A stretch of 59,441 bases of DNA from Candidatus Viridilinea mediisalina. GTDB lineage: Bacteria; Chloroflexota; Chloroflexia; Chloroflexales; Chloroflexaceae. The stretch covers positions 1 to 59,441 of the forward strand of contig NZ_NQWI01000023.1 of the NCBI RefSeq assembly GCF_002532535.1, read 5' to 3'. The notes under the pieces were generated by a model, which saw only the letters and a list, made by a program, of their open reading frames with translations, was not told where the DNA came from and did no database searches. Shown here piece by piece: positions 34,487 to 43,185 of this stretch (positions are counted from its first letter, which is position 1; each line of letters starts with the position of its first letter). Made by a program: the position numbers and the translations under genes.

Positions 34487-34598
34487 ATTGTAGATTGTAG
34501 ATTGTAGATTGTAGATTGTAGATTGTAGATTGCCGAACATGGCGTCCCAATGGGCTTTCGCGTTCTTGATAATGCGGCATGTTCAAGGGTAATTGGTG
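34481..34598. repeat. Heptamer element (family C), reverse orientation
   Basis: About six GATTGTA-type heptamers are followed by the complement of the conserved segment (GATTGCCGAACATGGCGTCC) and the terminal TCAAGGGTAATTGGTG. The heptamer end is at the stop codon of the TPR gene; the distal end runs into the leader of the next gene. Confidence 0.8.
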
Positions 34599-34633
34599 TG
34601 AATGTCCTATCCGTCCATGAAGGAGTCCTCCAC

Positions 34634-35554
34634 ATGTTCTACCTTGCGCGCCACAGCACACTCCTACTCACCATGCTCTTTACGCTACTGCCTATGACTA
34701 CGACCGGCTACGCTAATCTCGCAGATCTCGATCCGATTATCCTCCATTACCCGGATGCCACCTTCAGCGAGGAGCATGCGGGTCAGAATGGGCTTTTGCA
34801 GCCCAACCCCACTATCTCTGAGATAGCCATCTATCCCGAGAGCTTGAATAGCCTCACGGTGATAAGGATCTCGGTCTGCACTGATGCTCCACATTTTCAG
34901 TTGCGCTGGTCAATGGATGGGCCAGACGGTTTTATGACCGAGATCTTTGTGCGTCCGACCAGTTGCTCGTCAGATTTTGGTCATGGATCGCGTGTGATGC
35001 TTAATGCGGTGCTTGGGCAAGTCTTCACGCTTTACCTATGGTCTAGCCAGCAACTCCTCTCCGAAGATGACTTTATGCAACGGGCGGCGCGCTGGCGCAT
35101 TACAGTCATCGGTCTAGGACGGATCAATACTGAACGCATCCCGCCACTGACCGTACCAGCAGCCACTGTGGAAGAGCCGAGCAGTGGTGCAACAGCGCAA
35201 GGCACAATCACGGTGCGCGGATGGGCGCTCAATGCCGCTTCGTGGCATGGCACGGGCGTTGATCAGGTACAGATCCACAGTGGTGGCCAATTACTGGACA
35301 CGGCAAGCTATGGGCAGCCACGCCCCGACGTGGGCACGGACTACGGAGATCCGCGCTTCAACAACTCCGGCTACTCTTACCAACTCGACACCACACGGCT
35401 CACCAATGGCTCGCATACTATTCAAGTGCGTTATCGCAGCAGCTTTGATGAGACATGGCATATCGTGGAGCGGGAGATCAATGTCAGTAACCCAGAAGTG
35501 CCGATTGTGCGCCCATCTGAAGTAAAAGTCTACCTTCCTCTTGTGCAACGGTAG
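34634..35554 (+). CDS. Exported protein with YLPLVQR tail
   Basis: A 306-residue secreted protein. A Sec signal (LARHSTLLLTMLFTLLPMTTTGYAN) is followed by a beta-rich domain with Cys pairs (about 75-120) and an Ig/FN3-like domain (about 180-290) with GTITVRGWALNAASWHGTGVDQ and SHTIQVRYRSSFDE, resembling bacterial Big-type domains. It ends in VKVYLPLVQR, the tail shared by four exported proteins here. The start at 34634 has AGGAG eight bases upstream; the longer frame begins inside a repeat. No enzymatic motif is visible. Confidence 0.8.
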   Translation: MFYLARHSTLLLTMLFTLLPMTTTGYANLADLDPIILHYPDATFSEEHAGQNGLLQPNPTISEIAIYPESLNSLTVIRISVCTDAPHFQLRWSMDGPDGFMTEIFVRPTSCSSDFGHGSRVMLNAVLGQVFTLYLWSSQQLLSEDDFMQRAARWRITVIGLGRINTERIPPLTVPAATVEEPSSGATAQGTITVRGWALNAASWHGTGVDQVQIHSGGQLLDTASYGQPRPDVGTDYGDPRFNNSGYSYQLDTTRLTNGSHTIQVRYRSSFDETWHIVEREINVSNPEVPIVRPSEVKVYLPLVQR

Positions 35555-35613
35555 CGGGTGCGAAGGAATGTTTCAGAGATCGCTTACCGCCGCCAAAAGA
35601 TTCAGACACCTCC

Positions 35614-38600
35614 CTACCGCCGCACCAAGGGCAAAAAGACCTGGTGGTGTGGCGTTGGAATCGGCACCGGGCTCGCCGTGGTCGTCGGGCTGGCGGTGGC
35701 CGTCGGGCTGGCGGTGGCCGTCGGGCTGGCGGTGACCGTCGGGCTGGCGGTGACCGTCGGGCTGGCGGTGACCGTCGGGCTGGCGGTGACCGTCGGGCTG
35801 GCGGTGACCGTCGGGCTGGCCGTGGGCGTGGGCGTGGGGACCACATCCAGATCCATGCCGGTCAATGGCCCTGGCAGCGGTTGACGCGGGCCTGGTGGTA
35901 ATACACCAATCCCGGCTATCAGAAAGTCGGGCCAACGGGTGGCGCTGGTAAATTCAAAAATACGATTATCAATGTAGTTGTCGAAGGCTACGGTGTCTTG
36001 CCGACCAGGGTAGAAGATTGAAACGCCGGTGGCGTCGGCAAGGTTGATGTACGCCCCATTGGCATAGCGTATCGGTAGGTTACCACTGCCCACGCGGTTG
36101 CTACCGGCCACAATGAAAGCACGCGGGCCGCTGAGTTCGCGGATGAGCGCAAAGGCGCGTTCTTGCACCGCTGGGTTGCTGATGCCCATCTGGATACGAC
36201 TGGCCCAGGCAAGCAGATCGAGGTAGTCGTCCAAGCCATCATTCAGGTAGTCGCCATTACTGTCAAAGCGCGGACTAGCCCGCCAGATATTTTCCACTTC
36301 AGCGAGCCGTGCCCGGTCGTTGTTGACGTGTGCCGCCAATTCAGCAGCGAGCGTATCTATCGCCGTCGCCATCGGCTCGGCGCGTCCAAGATCAAGTGTG
36401 GCAATGGTATACGGCACCTCCGCCTCATCGCCCAACGTGGCATAGGTCGAGGTGACCTTGAGCGCCACGTGAGCCGGGGTGTCATTGGTTCCAATCGCGT
36501 TGATGTAGCTGTCGTAGGCAAAGAAGTTCCAACCCAAGTATTGTGAGGCGATGAGCAGCCGCGATTGAGCCGGTACGTCAGCACGCGGGCGCAACTCATA
36601 GGCCACCTCTAGCAGATTCATCGAGCATGCATCAAGGTGAATAACATCAATCGGGGCCACCCCTTCGGCCCGCAGAGCCCGACCAAGCTCGGCAGTAGTC
36701 ATGTAGGCGCTGTAGTTGAGCACCCCGTCATCTTTGAGATCACTGGTGCGATCCCAGGCAATCCCTTGGATGGCCTGGCCATGATTGGCAACCGCAAGGT
36801 AGTAGTGGTTGGCCGGGAAGTTCGCCTGCCCCCAGCGGATGAATTCACTCAAAGTCTCAGGATCATCCATTGCCTTTTCGCCCACGCTGATGCTACTCAC
36901 CTGCGGTGGATTGCCAGGGGTAATCAGCACACGGTAGGTATCGCCGTCGGCAGGGCCATCAATTTGGGCAGCCACCCGAATCGCCGGATTACGCAGCGAA
37001 GTCTGGAGTTGCTCAAGCGCCGCAAGGAAGGCGTTAAACTGACTACCCTGATCAGGATAATCGCCCGCCAGATAGAGCAGCGCTGTCCAGGTAATTTGGG
37101 GTGGTTCAGCCACAAAAATGGTTGTTGTTGCCGGATCAGACCACGTACCTGCACTGTTACGAACCTCAAGCATCATACGGTGCATGCCAGGACTCAGGCT
37201 AGTCGCAGCGCGGCTGAGCGTAGCGGCGTTGCCAATCACCCCATCGAGGCTCGATGTCCAACGGTAGGCGGTGATCTGCGGATTCTCACGACTATCCTGC
37301 CCCATCCCACGGATCGTCAACGTATCCTCTGCTTGCAGGCTCGCGCTGCTGATGTGGTTGATGGTGGCAATTGGCTTGGCGTAGCTCATGGGGCGGAAGA
37401 TTTGTACCCGATGGTTGCGTGTGTCAGCAACATAGATCCGCCCCTCTGGGCCAGCCGCAATACCCTCTGGCAGATAGAGTTCGCCGAGGCTCGCATTGCT
37501 CAAATAGGTCATTGGTGTAATGGTATCGGGCGGCTCACCCCAACGGCTGAGGAGGGTGCCATCGGGGTGCAGTTTGCTCGCTCGTGAGACTGAAAACTCG
37601 GTAGTTAAGATGTGGCCCTGGCTGTCCACCGCCACACCCCGTGTATGACTGACACCACTCAGTGTCTCTAGGGCAGCCCCACCACCTGCGGGATAGCGCC
37701 GCACTCCACTAATCATGCTGACATAGAATGAACCATCACTGGCTAAGGCAACATCCCGAGGGAAAGAAAGATCGAAATGTTGCCACAACAGCTCATTGTT
37801 AGCGTTTATGAGATAAATTAAGCTAGGACTATCGCGTTGGTATTCTACGACATGGATTACCCCCGCATCGCTCACAGCGATTGCGCCAGGTAAAACCCAA
37901 TTATTGGGATGGGCATCAAACGATTCGAGCCAGACACCTTGGGCTGTAAAGCGATCAATCCGCCGGTTGACCGTATCGGAGACATAGATCGTACCATCGG
38001 CACGGCGGGCAATGCCAAAGGGATCGTTAAATTGACCTGGAGCAGAACCTTGGCCACCCCAACTGCGGAGCCATGTCCCATCGGCACGAAAGTGCTGAAC
38101 GCGGTGATTAAGCCGATCAACAACATAGAACGAGCCGTCGGGCGCGACAGTAATCCCGGTCGGATGTTGAAGTTGCCCTGCTGCTGCGCCACGCTCACCC
38201 CAAGGGGCCACCCAATTGCCGTTCGCTTCACGAAGAAGCAGACGATGGGCGCCCCGTTCAGCCACATAGAGCCGTCCATTCGGAGCAACCGCTACAGCAC
38301 TAGGGGTTCTGAGCGTTTCACCACTCGGTTGCGCGGTTGTCCATTCATTCAATGGAGAACCACTGCTCGATACACGTTGAATAACATTCATCCGAATATC
38401 GGTAAGGTAAGCGTCACCCTGAGGTGTGAAGGCGATGCTGCGGGGTTGGCCAAAAAAGCCCGGACTAAAGCCCCATGTATCTAGCAGTTGGCCACTGGTG
38501 TTGATCTTCGCCACCCCGCCATATTCACCGGACATACTTCCATCACGCCGCCATGCGGTGACATAGAGATGCTCATCAGGGCCAAAGGCCATACGGCCCC

Positions 38601-39546
38601 AGAGGGGGCCACCCATAGCCTCCATTGGCCGCCATGTTGCAATCCAATCCCCGGCAGGAGAGAATTTGTGGATGTCACTCATTGTGTTGGCAACATAGAC
38701 ATTGCCATCCAGATCGACTGCAACACCAGCCGGATACTCGAGTTGCCCTGGATTTGTGCCGCGCCCGCCCCAAGTGGTGATCAACACACCTTCGGTAGAA
38801 AACTTCTGGACGCGATGGAGCATGTATTCTACAACATAGACATTTCCAAAGGAATCTACTGTTATTGCATCGTAAAAAGATGGAAAGAACTGCCCCGGCA
38901 TGGTGCCCAATGATCCCCAAGAGTGTATCGGAGTTCCTGTGCTATCAAAGACCTGTATACGCGCATTGACAGCATCAAAAACATAGACGTTACCATCTTG
39001 ATCAACGGCTACATCGGTTGGATCATTGAATTGCCCTAATAGTGCAGGATTCCAGATCTGACGTTCAACCACGTAATCATCAGCCGTCCGCCGCGCCAAC
39101 ACCACATCTACCTGCTGGCTACCCGGGCGCACGGTGTAGCTCACACTCTGCTCGTGGCTGCTGTAGCGCGCGGTGACGGTGATGCGTTCACCGGCTTGAA
39201 TGTTCAACGGTGGTTCGCTCAGGCTAAGGCGATAGGTGGGTTTATGCGGAAGATCACTATATGCTTGGGTGTAAAGAGTGACACGTTCGCCCTGTGCGTT
39301 GGTGATGCTCACTTCGGCACCGGCCACCACAGTGCCGTCAATATAGACAAAGCCGCTGAGACAGCAGGCCGCCAACTCGCCACCGGGCGGGGTGACGCTG
39401 CCGCAACCACGGGGCAGGGCTTCGGGGCCGCTGGTGCTGGCTAGGGGCGCAGCCACAACCTCTTGCTCCCCATGCAGCATCCGTGTGGAGAGCATGGTGG
39501 CGAGAAGCGCAAACGACAGGAGCAGAAAGAGGAAGGGAACGCGCAT
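35614..39546 (-). CDS. Secreted C11 (clostripain-family) peptidase with NHL propeller and YLPLV-type tail
   Basis: A 1310-residue exported protein. After a signal (VPFLFLLLSFALLATMLS) and a carboxypeptidase-regulatory-like beta domain (about 50-150) come many NHL-type repeats (about 165-700), units of the kind GSFYVVDRLNHRVQHF, then an Ig/PKD-like domain (about 705-775) and a C11 caspase-fold peptidase (about 785-1200). The dyad is His922 (VANHGQ) and Cys974 (LDACSM), giving Arg-type specificity in known relatives. A linker of TASPTV hexapeptides, coded by 18-bp tandem DNA repeats, leads to VFLPLVRR. The start at 39546 begins the signal peptide. It is convergent with the preceding exported-protein gene. 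Confidence 0.87.
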   Translation of the reverse strand: MRVPFLFLLLSFALLATMLSTRMLHGEQEVVAAPLASTSGPEALPRGCGSVTPPGGELAACCLSGFVYIDGTVVAGAEVSITNAQGERVTLYTQAYSDLPHKPTYRLSLSEPPLNIQAGERITVTARYSSHEQSVSYTVRPGSQQVDVVLARRTADDYVVERQIWNPALLGQFNDPTDVAVDQDGNVYVFDAVNARIQVFDSTGTPIHSWGSLGTMPGQFFPSFYDAITVDSFGNVYVVEYMLHRVQKFSTEGVLITTWGGRGTNPGQLEYPAGVAVDLDGNVYVANTMSDIHKFSPAGDWIATWRPMEAMGGPLWGRMAFGPDEHLYVTAWRRDGSMSGEYGGVAKINTSGQLLDTWGFSPGFFGQPRSIAFTPQGDAYLTDIRMNVIQRVSSSGSPLNEWTTAQPSGETLRTPSAVAVAPNGRLYVAERGAHRLLLREANGNWVAPWGERGAAAGQLQHPTGITVAPDGSFYVVDRLNHRVQHFRADGTWLRSWGGQGSAPGQFNDPFGIARRADGTIYVSDTVNRRIDRFTAQGVWLESFDAHPNNWVLPGAIAVSDAGVIHVVEYQRDSPSLIYLINANNELLWQHFDLSFPRDVALASDGSFYVSMISGVRRYPAGGGAALETLSGVSHTRGVAVDSQGHILTTEFSVSRASKLHPDGTLLSRWGEPPDTITPMTYLSNASLGELYLPEGIAAGPEGRIYVADTRNHRVQIFRPMSYAKPIATINHISSASLQAEDTLTIRGMGQDSRENPQITAYRWTSSLDGVIGNAATLSRAATSLSPGMHRMMLEVRNSAGTWSDPATTTIFVAEPPQITWTALLYLAGDYPDQGSQFNAFLAALEQLQTSLRNPAIRVAAQIDGPADGDTYRVLITPGNPPQVSSISVGEKAMDDPETLSEFIRWGQANFPANHYYLAVANHGQAIQGIAWDRTSDLKDDGVLNYSAYMTTAELGRALRAEGVAPIDVIHLDACSMNLLEVAYELRPRADVPAQSRLLIASQYLGWNFFAYDSYINAIGTNDTPAHVALKVTSTYATLGDEAEVPYTIATLDLGRAEPMATAIDTLAAELAAHVNNDRARLAEVENIWRASPRFDSNGDYLNDGLDDYLDLLAWASRIQMGISNPAVQERAFALIRELSGPRAFIVAGSNRVGSGNLPIRYANGAYINLADATGVSIFYPGRQDTVAFDNYIDNRIFEFTSATRWPDFLIAGIGVLPPGPRQPLPGPLTGMDLDVVPTPTPTASPTVTASPTVTASPTVTASPTVTASPTVTASPTATASPTATASPTTTASPVPIPTPHHQVFLPLVRR
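35685..35835. repeat. 18-bp tandem repeat coding the TASPTV linker
   Basis: About eight near-identical copies of an 18-bp unit (GGCTGGCGGTGACCGTCG on the plus strand) lie inside the C11 peptidase gene near its 3' end. Being a multiple of three, gain or loss of units would change linker length without a frameshift. Confidence 0.9.
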
Positions 39547-39643
39547 AGCTGACTCGTCTTCTTTTTTATGACACGAAAACACCATCTGCAACGCTATAGT
39601 AACATAGCATTTGCGTTGACTAGACGCTCGGCGCTACAATGAT

Positions 39644-39775
39644 GAGGATGCGAGGATGCGAGGGCGCGAGGGCGCGAGGGCGCGAGGGCGCGAGGGCGCG
39701 AGGGCGCGAGGGCGCGAGGGCGCGAGGGCGCGAGGATGCGAGGATGCGAGGATGCGAGGGCGCGAGGGCTTCACC
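39644..39775. repeat. CGCGAGGG octamer array
   Basis: More than a dozen tandem octamers (CGCGAGGG with TGCGAGGA variants) between the C11 peptidase gene and the Uma2 remnant, related to the shorter array at 23640. Confidence 0.9.
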
Positions 39776-39828
39776 TCACGCATCCTCGCAAGATGGTAAC
39801 GCGACTTTCAGACCCATAGGAGTACACG

Positions 39829-40004
39829 ATGGTCGTAGCTCGCCATCAATTCACTGTGACGGCCTACCACCGCATGCGCGATGCTGGCGTGTTTGCCGCC
39901 GATGAGCGTGTGGAGCTGCTTGATGGGGAGATTGTGCATCTGAGTCCAGTTGGGCCGCGCCATGCCGCGATTGTGCGCCGTTTGAATGCGTTGCTCAAAT
40001 ATGG
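39829..40004 (+). pseudogene. Truncated Uma2-family gene
   Basis: About 58 residues of a Uma2/DUF820 N-terminus remain: FTVTAYHRMRDAGVFAADER, VELLDGEIVHLSPVGPRH and AAIVRRLNALL, preceded by AGGAG. The similarity ends near position 40000, where the sequence becomes the 3' end of the convergent papain-like gene; the open frame continues to 40035 with unrelated residues. The nuclease core of the family (the PD and ExK part) is absent, so this is a broken copy left by a rearrangement. Confidence 0.75.
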
Positions 40005-42944
40005 CTATGTGAGTAGCCGTTCAGGGCGTTCGTAGGGCAGACGTGCCGCCGGGTCGCCGAGTACGATGTAGTTGCGGGCGTCGTTGCGGGCCACCCAGAG
40101 TTGCGCTAGTTCCAAGGGCTCTACCTGTTTGTTGAATTTGATGTTGTTCAACTCCTCGGTAAGCATCATGGCGCGCTGGCCTTGAAGCGTGTTGAACTGA
40201 TCCGTAGCATCGCCAAGTGGACGGCCCTGCAACAAGCGCCCGATGATGTCCTCAAAGCCTTGCGTCTGTGCGCGTGCCCCCTCGGTGCTGCTGAAGGAGT
40301 AGGTCCAGGCCCGTTCTACATGGCCCAAGACGCCAAGCGCTCCGTTGAGCAACAATTGCTGCGGCAGTTGGGCGATCAGCGGGAAGGGCGCGATGCGTGG
40401 GCGCTCCATGCTGGCATCGAAGATAAACTCGTCGTAGTCAGGGCAACCGGCGCCGTAGCAGGCAAAGAGGCAGACAAAGCTACCTTCCAGTTTGGGGCCA
40501 CCACTCAGATTGCCCAGATCTTCGGCGGCAAACCAGTGGTCACGGCTGACATTGCCGATTCCGCTCCAATCGGCCATAACGAGGCTACCCTGGTGCATCA
40601 GCAGATCGGTGTGGTTGAGCGGTAGCCCTAAGCCGTGGCATGCGGTGAAGAGGATGGCCGGAGGGCGTCCGTCGCTACCACCACTCAGCAGGCGCTCAAA
40701 GTTGTTGCGCGTGGCCGTCGCACCCAACAAGAGTTGATGACCAATTCCGCGTTGTTGTGGCAGGGCATCCGCAGTGCTACTCCATTCCGCCAGAGGACGC
40801 ACCAGTTCATCAGCACTCCGCTCCGTTGCCATATCCATATCGTGGCGCGTGCCCACATAGGCCACCTCCGGGCGCAAGCGGGCGGCGGCTGCCGCATCGC
40901 CCAATTGCTCAAAGCCCACCAGCCGTTCCGCGTAGGTCGTATAGTCAACCAAGCGGTGCTGGCCAAGCTCGTCGCTAAAGCAGAGCCGCCCAACTGCCCA
41001 GAAGAAATCGAGATCATACTGGAAACTGAGCGGAATATAGGCTTGATCTTGGTCATGCAGCGGGCCAGGGCGCCCAAGGAGCAACAGGTAGTACGGCACA
41101 CCGCGTGCGGGGTCAACCGGCCCCTGCCCCACCTTGTGGCGTGCCAACCAAGAGCCAGCACGTTCGCCCGGCGTATAGATCAAGACCGGCGGCACGCGGC
41201 CCCAATCCTTACGCTGGAGCGTTAGGCTGCCAGCATTGGTATGGCGCTGATACCACGCGCCCGCCGTCTCACCCTCGCGGAAGTCCACCTTGGGTGTGGC
41301 ATGGCCCATCTGCCGCATCCGATGCTCGATCAGCGGCCAGATCGCCTTGAGCAGGCTTGCCGGTTCTGTGGCATTGATCACCACGGCCCAACGGGCCGTT
41401 TCGACCCAACTAGGATCAACTTCCGCGATCGTCCCTGCGAAATGGTTGGTTGCATAGTAGGCTTTGTTCCTATAGAGCGACTGATGCTCACGCGATTCTT
41501 GGCCCGCCTTGCCTTGGGCTAAACGGGCTGCCGTCGCAGCATCAATCTGGAGCAGGGGCTTGCCTTCCGGCATCAGGCCATTGGGGTAGAGCTGCTCACC
41601 CGCCGAACCCTGAGCGCCGCTCAAGAGTACCAATGGCCCACTGGCACCGCGCTTGAGTGCCTGGGCCGCCCCACTTGCCGCTGGCCTGCTGGGGGCTGAT
41701 GTGCGCTCAGCTTGGTCAGGTAGGGCAGCGGGGGCCGGGTTGGGCCGAGGTGCAGCACTCGGATCGAGCAAGCCAGCCAAACGCTCCACCAAGAGGCCCA
41801 TGCGCGTGTGCAACTCCTTGGCCTCGGCGTAGAGTTGGGCCAAATCTGGTGCAGCTTGGGCCGCCTGCCCCGCCTTGCCTACCGACGCATCCGGTGGGCG
41901 TGGGGGCGGCGTAGCAACACGCACCCGCTCGAGGGCCAAGGCAAGCAGCCCATTGCTATGCATCAAGCGATAGGGCACATGGCAGAGTCCGGGGCCATCG
42001 CTGTTGCCGTTTGCCCATGTGGCCCCCCACGAGTTGCGGGCAATAAAGTAGCCCCCGCCCGGCGCACTAGGATCATTGCGGTAACCCAAAAGGCAGAGCG
42101 CATGACCACCACGATCCCGTTCGCCGGGCAAGGCTGGGCGCAAACGGCCCAAATGGGTCGCCTGCCAGGAATCTTCCCAGTGTTCGCGGATATCCAGGCC
42201 AACTAGGATGGGCCAGCCTTTGGCTATGACATCCTTAAGCACATTGATGTTGTTGGGGGGCAACGGATGGAAGCGCTCGACACGGCGCAGCGGTGCTTCA
42301 CTCTGTGCCTCGGGGGGCGGCGGGCCATGTCCAGGGTTGTCGTGATCACGCGGGCTTGGCGCATAGGGCCATGTTTCAGCCAAACAAATCCCCGTCTCAC
42401 GCAGCACCTCAAAGGCAACCAGCGGCAGCGTACCGTGGTCGCCAGGTACCCCATCTACCTCCTTACACGCCCAGTAGAGGAACTGCTCGGAGAGGGGCGT
42501 TGGCGCTTGGCTTACCACCTGGAAACTGGCGGCCAGAGCGAAGGCAACACAGGTATTACGTACCCCCTGATCGCCTGGCGGTGGCAGATCGCCCAAAGGC
42601 GGCACCTCGGCGGGCAAGGAGGTTGGAATGCTAAAGGCCGCCGCATCGGGGTTACGGTAATCACCAAGCACCAGACCGCTCCCGTGTTCAATGCTCACCG
42701 GCACGCTAAACGAGAGCGCCTCGGGCGGCGACTGTTGGCGCACAAATTCAACCAATGCCCGCAGGTTCGCTTCAGACATCCCTAAGGCCAACGCCAACGC
42801 CGCAAGGCCACTGCCATACTGTGCATTGGAGGAGCGAGCCGTCGCAATCAACTCCTCAACCGAAGTAATCCAATACTCCTCGGCCAAGCGTTTGCGTAGC
42901 GCAGCAGGGATCGCGCTGATCTGATCGAGGGGGTGTAGTGCCAT
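40005..42944 (-). CDS. C1A papain-like peptidase with additional C-terminal caspase-like domain
   Basis: A 979-residue protein without a signal peptide. Residues about 1-75 are helical (MALHPLDQISAIPAALRKRLAEEY... resembles helix-hairpin-helix-like adaptors). Residues about 90-345 are a papain fold with Cys132 (DQGVRNTCVAFA), His281 (GGHALCLLGY) and Asn304 (ARNSWG). A Pro/Ala-rich linker with a short coiled coil follows (345-435). The last about 500 residues resemble a caspase/gingipain-like fold, with candidate His770 (ILFTACHG) and Cys829 (CLFACYGAGC) and the ending NYIVLGDPAARLPY typical of CHAT-like C-termini. Two cysteine-protease folds in one chain suggest a proteolytic cascade component. 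Confidence 0.78.
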   Translation of the reverse strand: MALHPLDQISAIPAALRKRLAEEYWITSVEELIATARSSNAQYGSGLAALALALGMSEANLRALVEFVRQQSPPEALSFSVPVSIEHGSGLVLGDYRNPDAAAFSIPTSLPAEVPPLGDLPPPGDQGVRNTCVAFALAASFQVVSQAPTPLSEQFLYWACKEVDGVPGDHGTLPLVAFEVLRETGICLAETWPYAPSPRDHDNPGHGPPPPEAQSEAPLRRVERFHPLPPNNINVLKDVIAKGWPILVGLDIREHWEDSWQATHLGRLRPALPGERDRGGHALCLLGYRNDPSAPGGGYFIARNSWGATWANGNSDGPGLCHVPYRLMHSNGLLALALERVRVATPPPRPPDASVGKAGQAAQAAPDLAQLYAEAKELHTRMGLLVERLAGLLDPSAAPRPNPAPAALPDQAERTSAPSRPAASGAAQALKRGASGPLVLLSGAQGSAGEQLYPNGLMPEGKPLLQIDAATAARLAQGKAGQESREHQSLYRNKAYYATNHFAGTIAEVDPSWVETARWAVVINATEPASLLKAIWPLIEHRMRQMGHATPKVDFREGETAGAWYQRHTNAGSLTLQRKDWGRVPPVLIYTPGERAGSWLARHKVGQGPVDPARGVPYYLLLLGRPGPLHDQDQAYIPLSFQYDLDFFWAVGRLCFSDELGQHRLVDYTTYAERLVGFEQLGDAAAAARLRPEVAYVGTRHDMDMATERSADELVRPLAEWSSTADALPQQRGIGHQLLLGATATRNNFERLLSGGSDGRPPAILFTACHGLGLPLNHTDLLMHQGSLVMADWSGIGNVSRDHWFAAEDLGNLSGGPKLEGSFVCLFACYGAGCPDYDEFIFDASMERPRIAPFPLIAQLPQQLLLNGALGVLGHVERAWTYSFSSTEGARAQTQGFEDIIGRLLQGRPLGDATDQFNTLQGQRAMMLTEELNNIKFNKQVEPLELAQLWVARNDARNYIVLGDPAARLPYERPERLLT

Positions 42945-42965
42945 AGGTGTACTCCTTACACGGGG

Positions 42966-43185
42966 ATGCAGAGGGTTTTACCACAGAGACACAGAGCGCA
43001 CAGCGTGTGCTTGGCCAATTTGTGCATAGGCAAAGCAGGAACGTGGGAACGTAGGAAAGCTAGGAAAACAAGCTATCGTGCTAAAATAACCTCACATATA
43101 AACCTCTCTGTGCCCTCTGTGCCTCTGTGGTGAAAAATCTCTGTGCCCTCTGTGCCTCTGTGGTGAAAAACCTCTGTGCCCTCTA
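42966..43185. repeat. Family D repeats flanking a short unique spacer
   Basis: GCAGAGGGTTTTACCACAGAG opens the region on the plus strand, and several inverted copies of CTCTGTGCCTCTGTGGTG close it next to the PNP gene. The last copy encodes the final residues and stop of PNP. Confidence 0.78.

Noticed and set aside
35541-35901. Plus-strand frames rich in Gly/Arg or Val/Gly opposite the C11 gene
   Set aside because: They translate the complement of the 18-bp linker repeat; shadows only.
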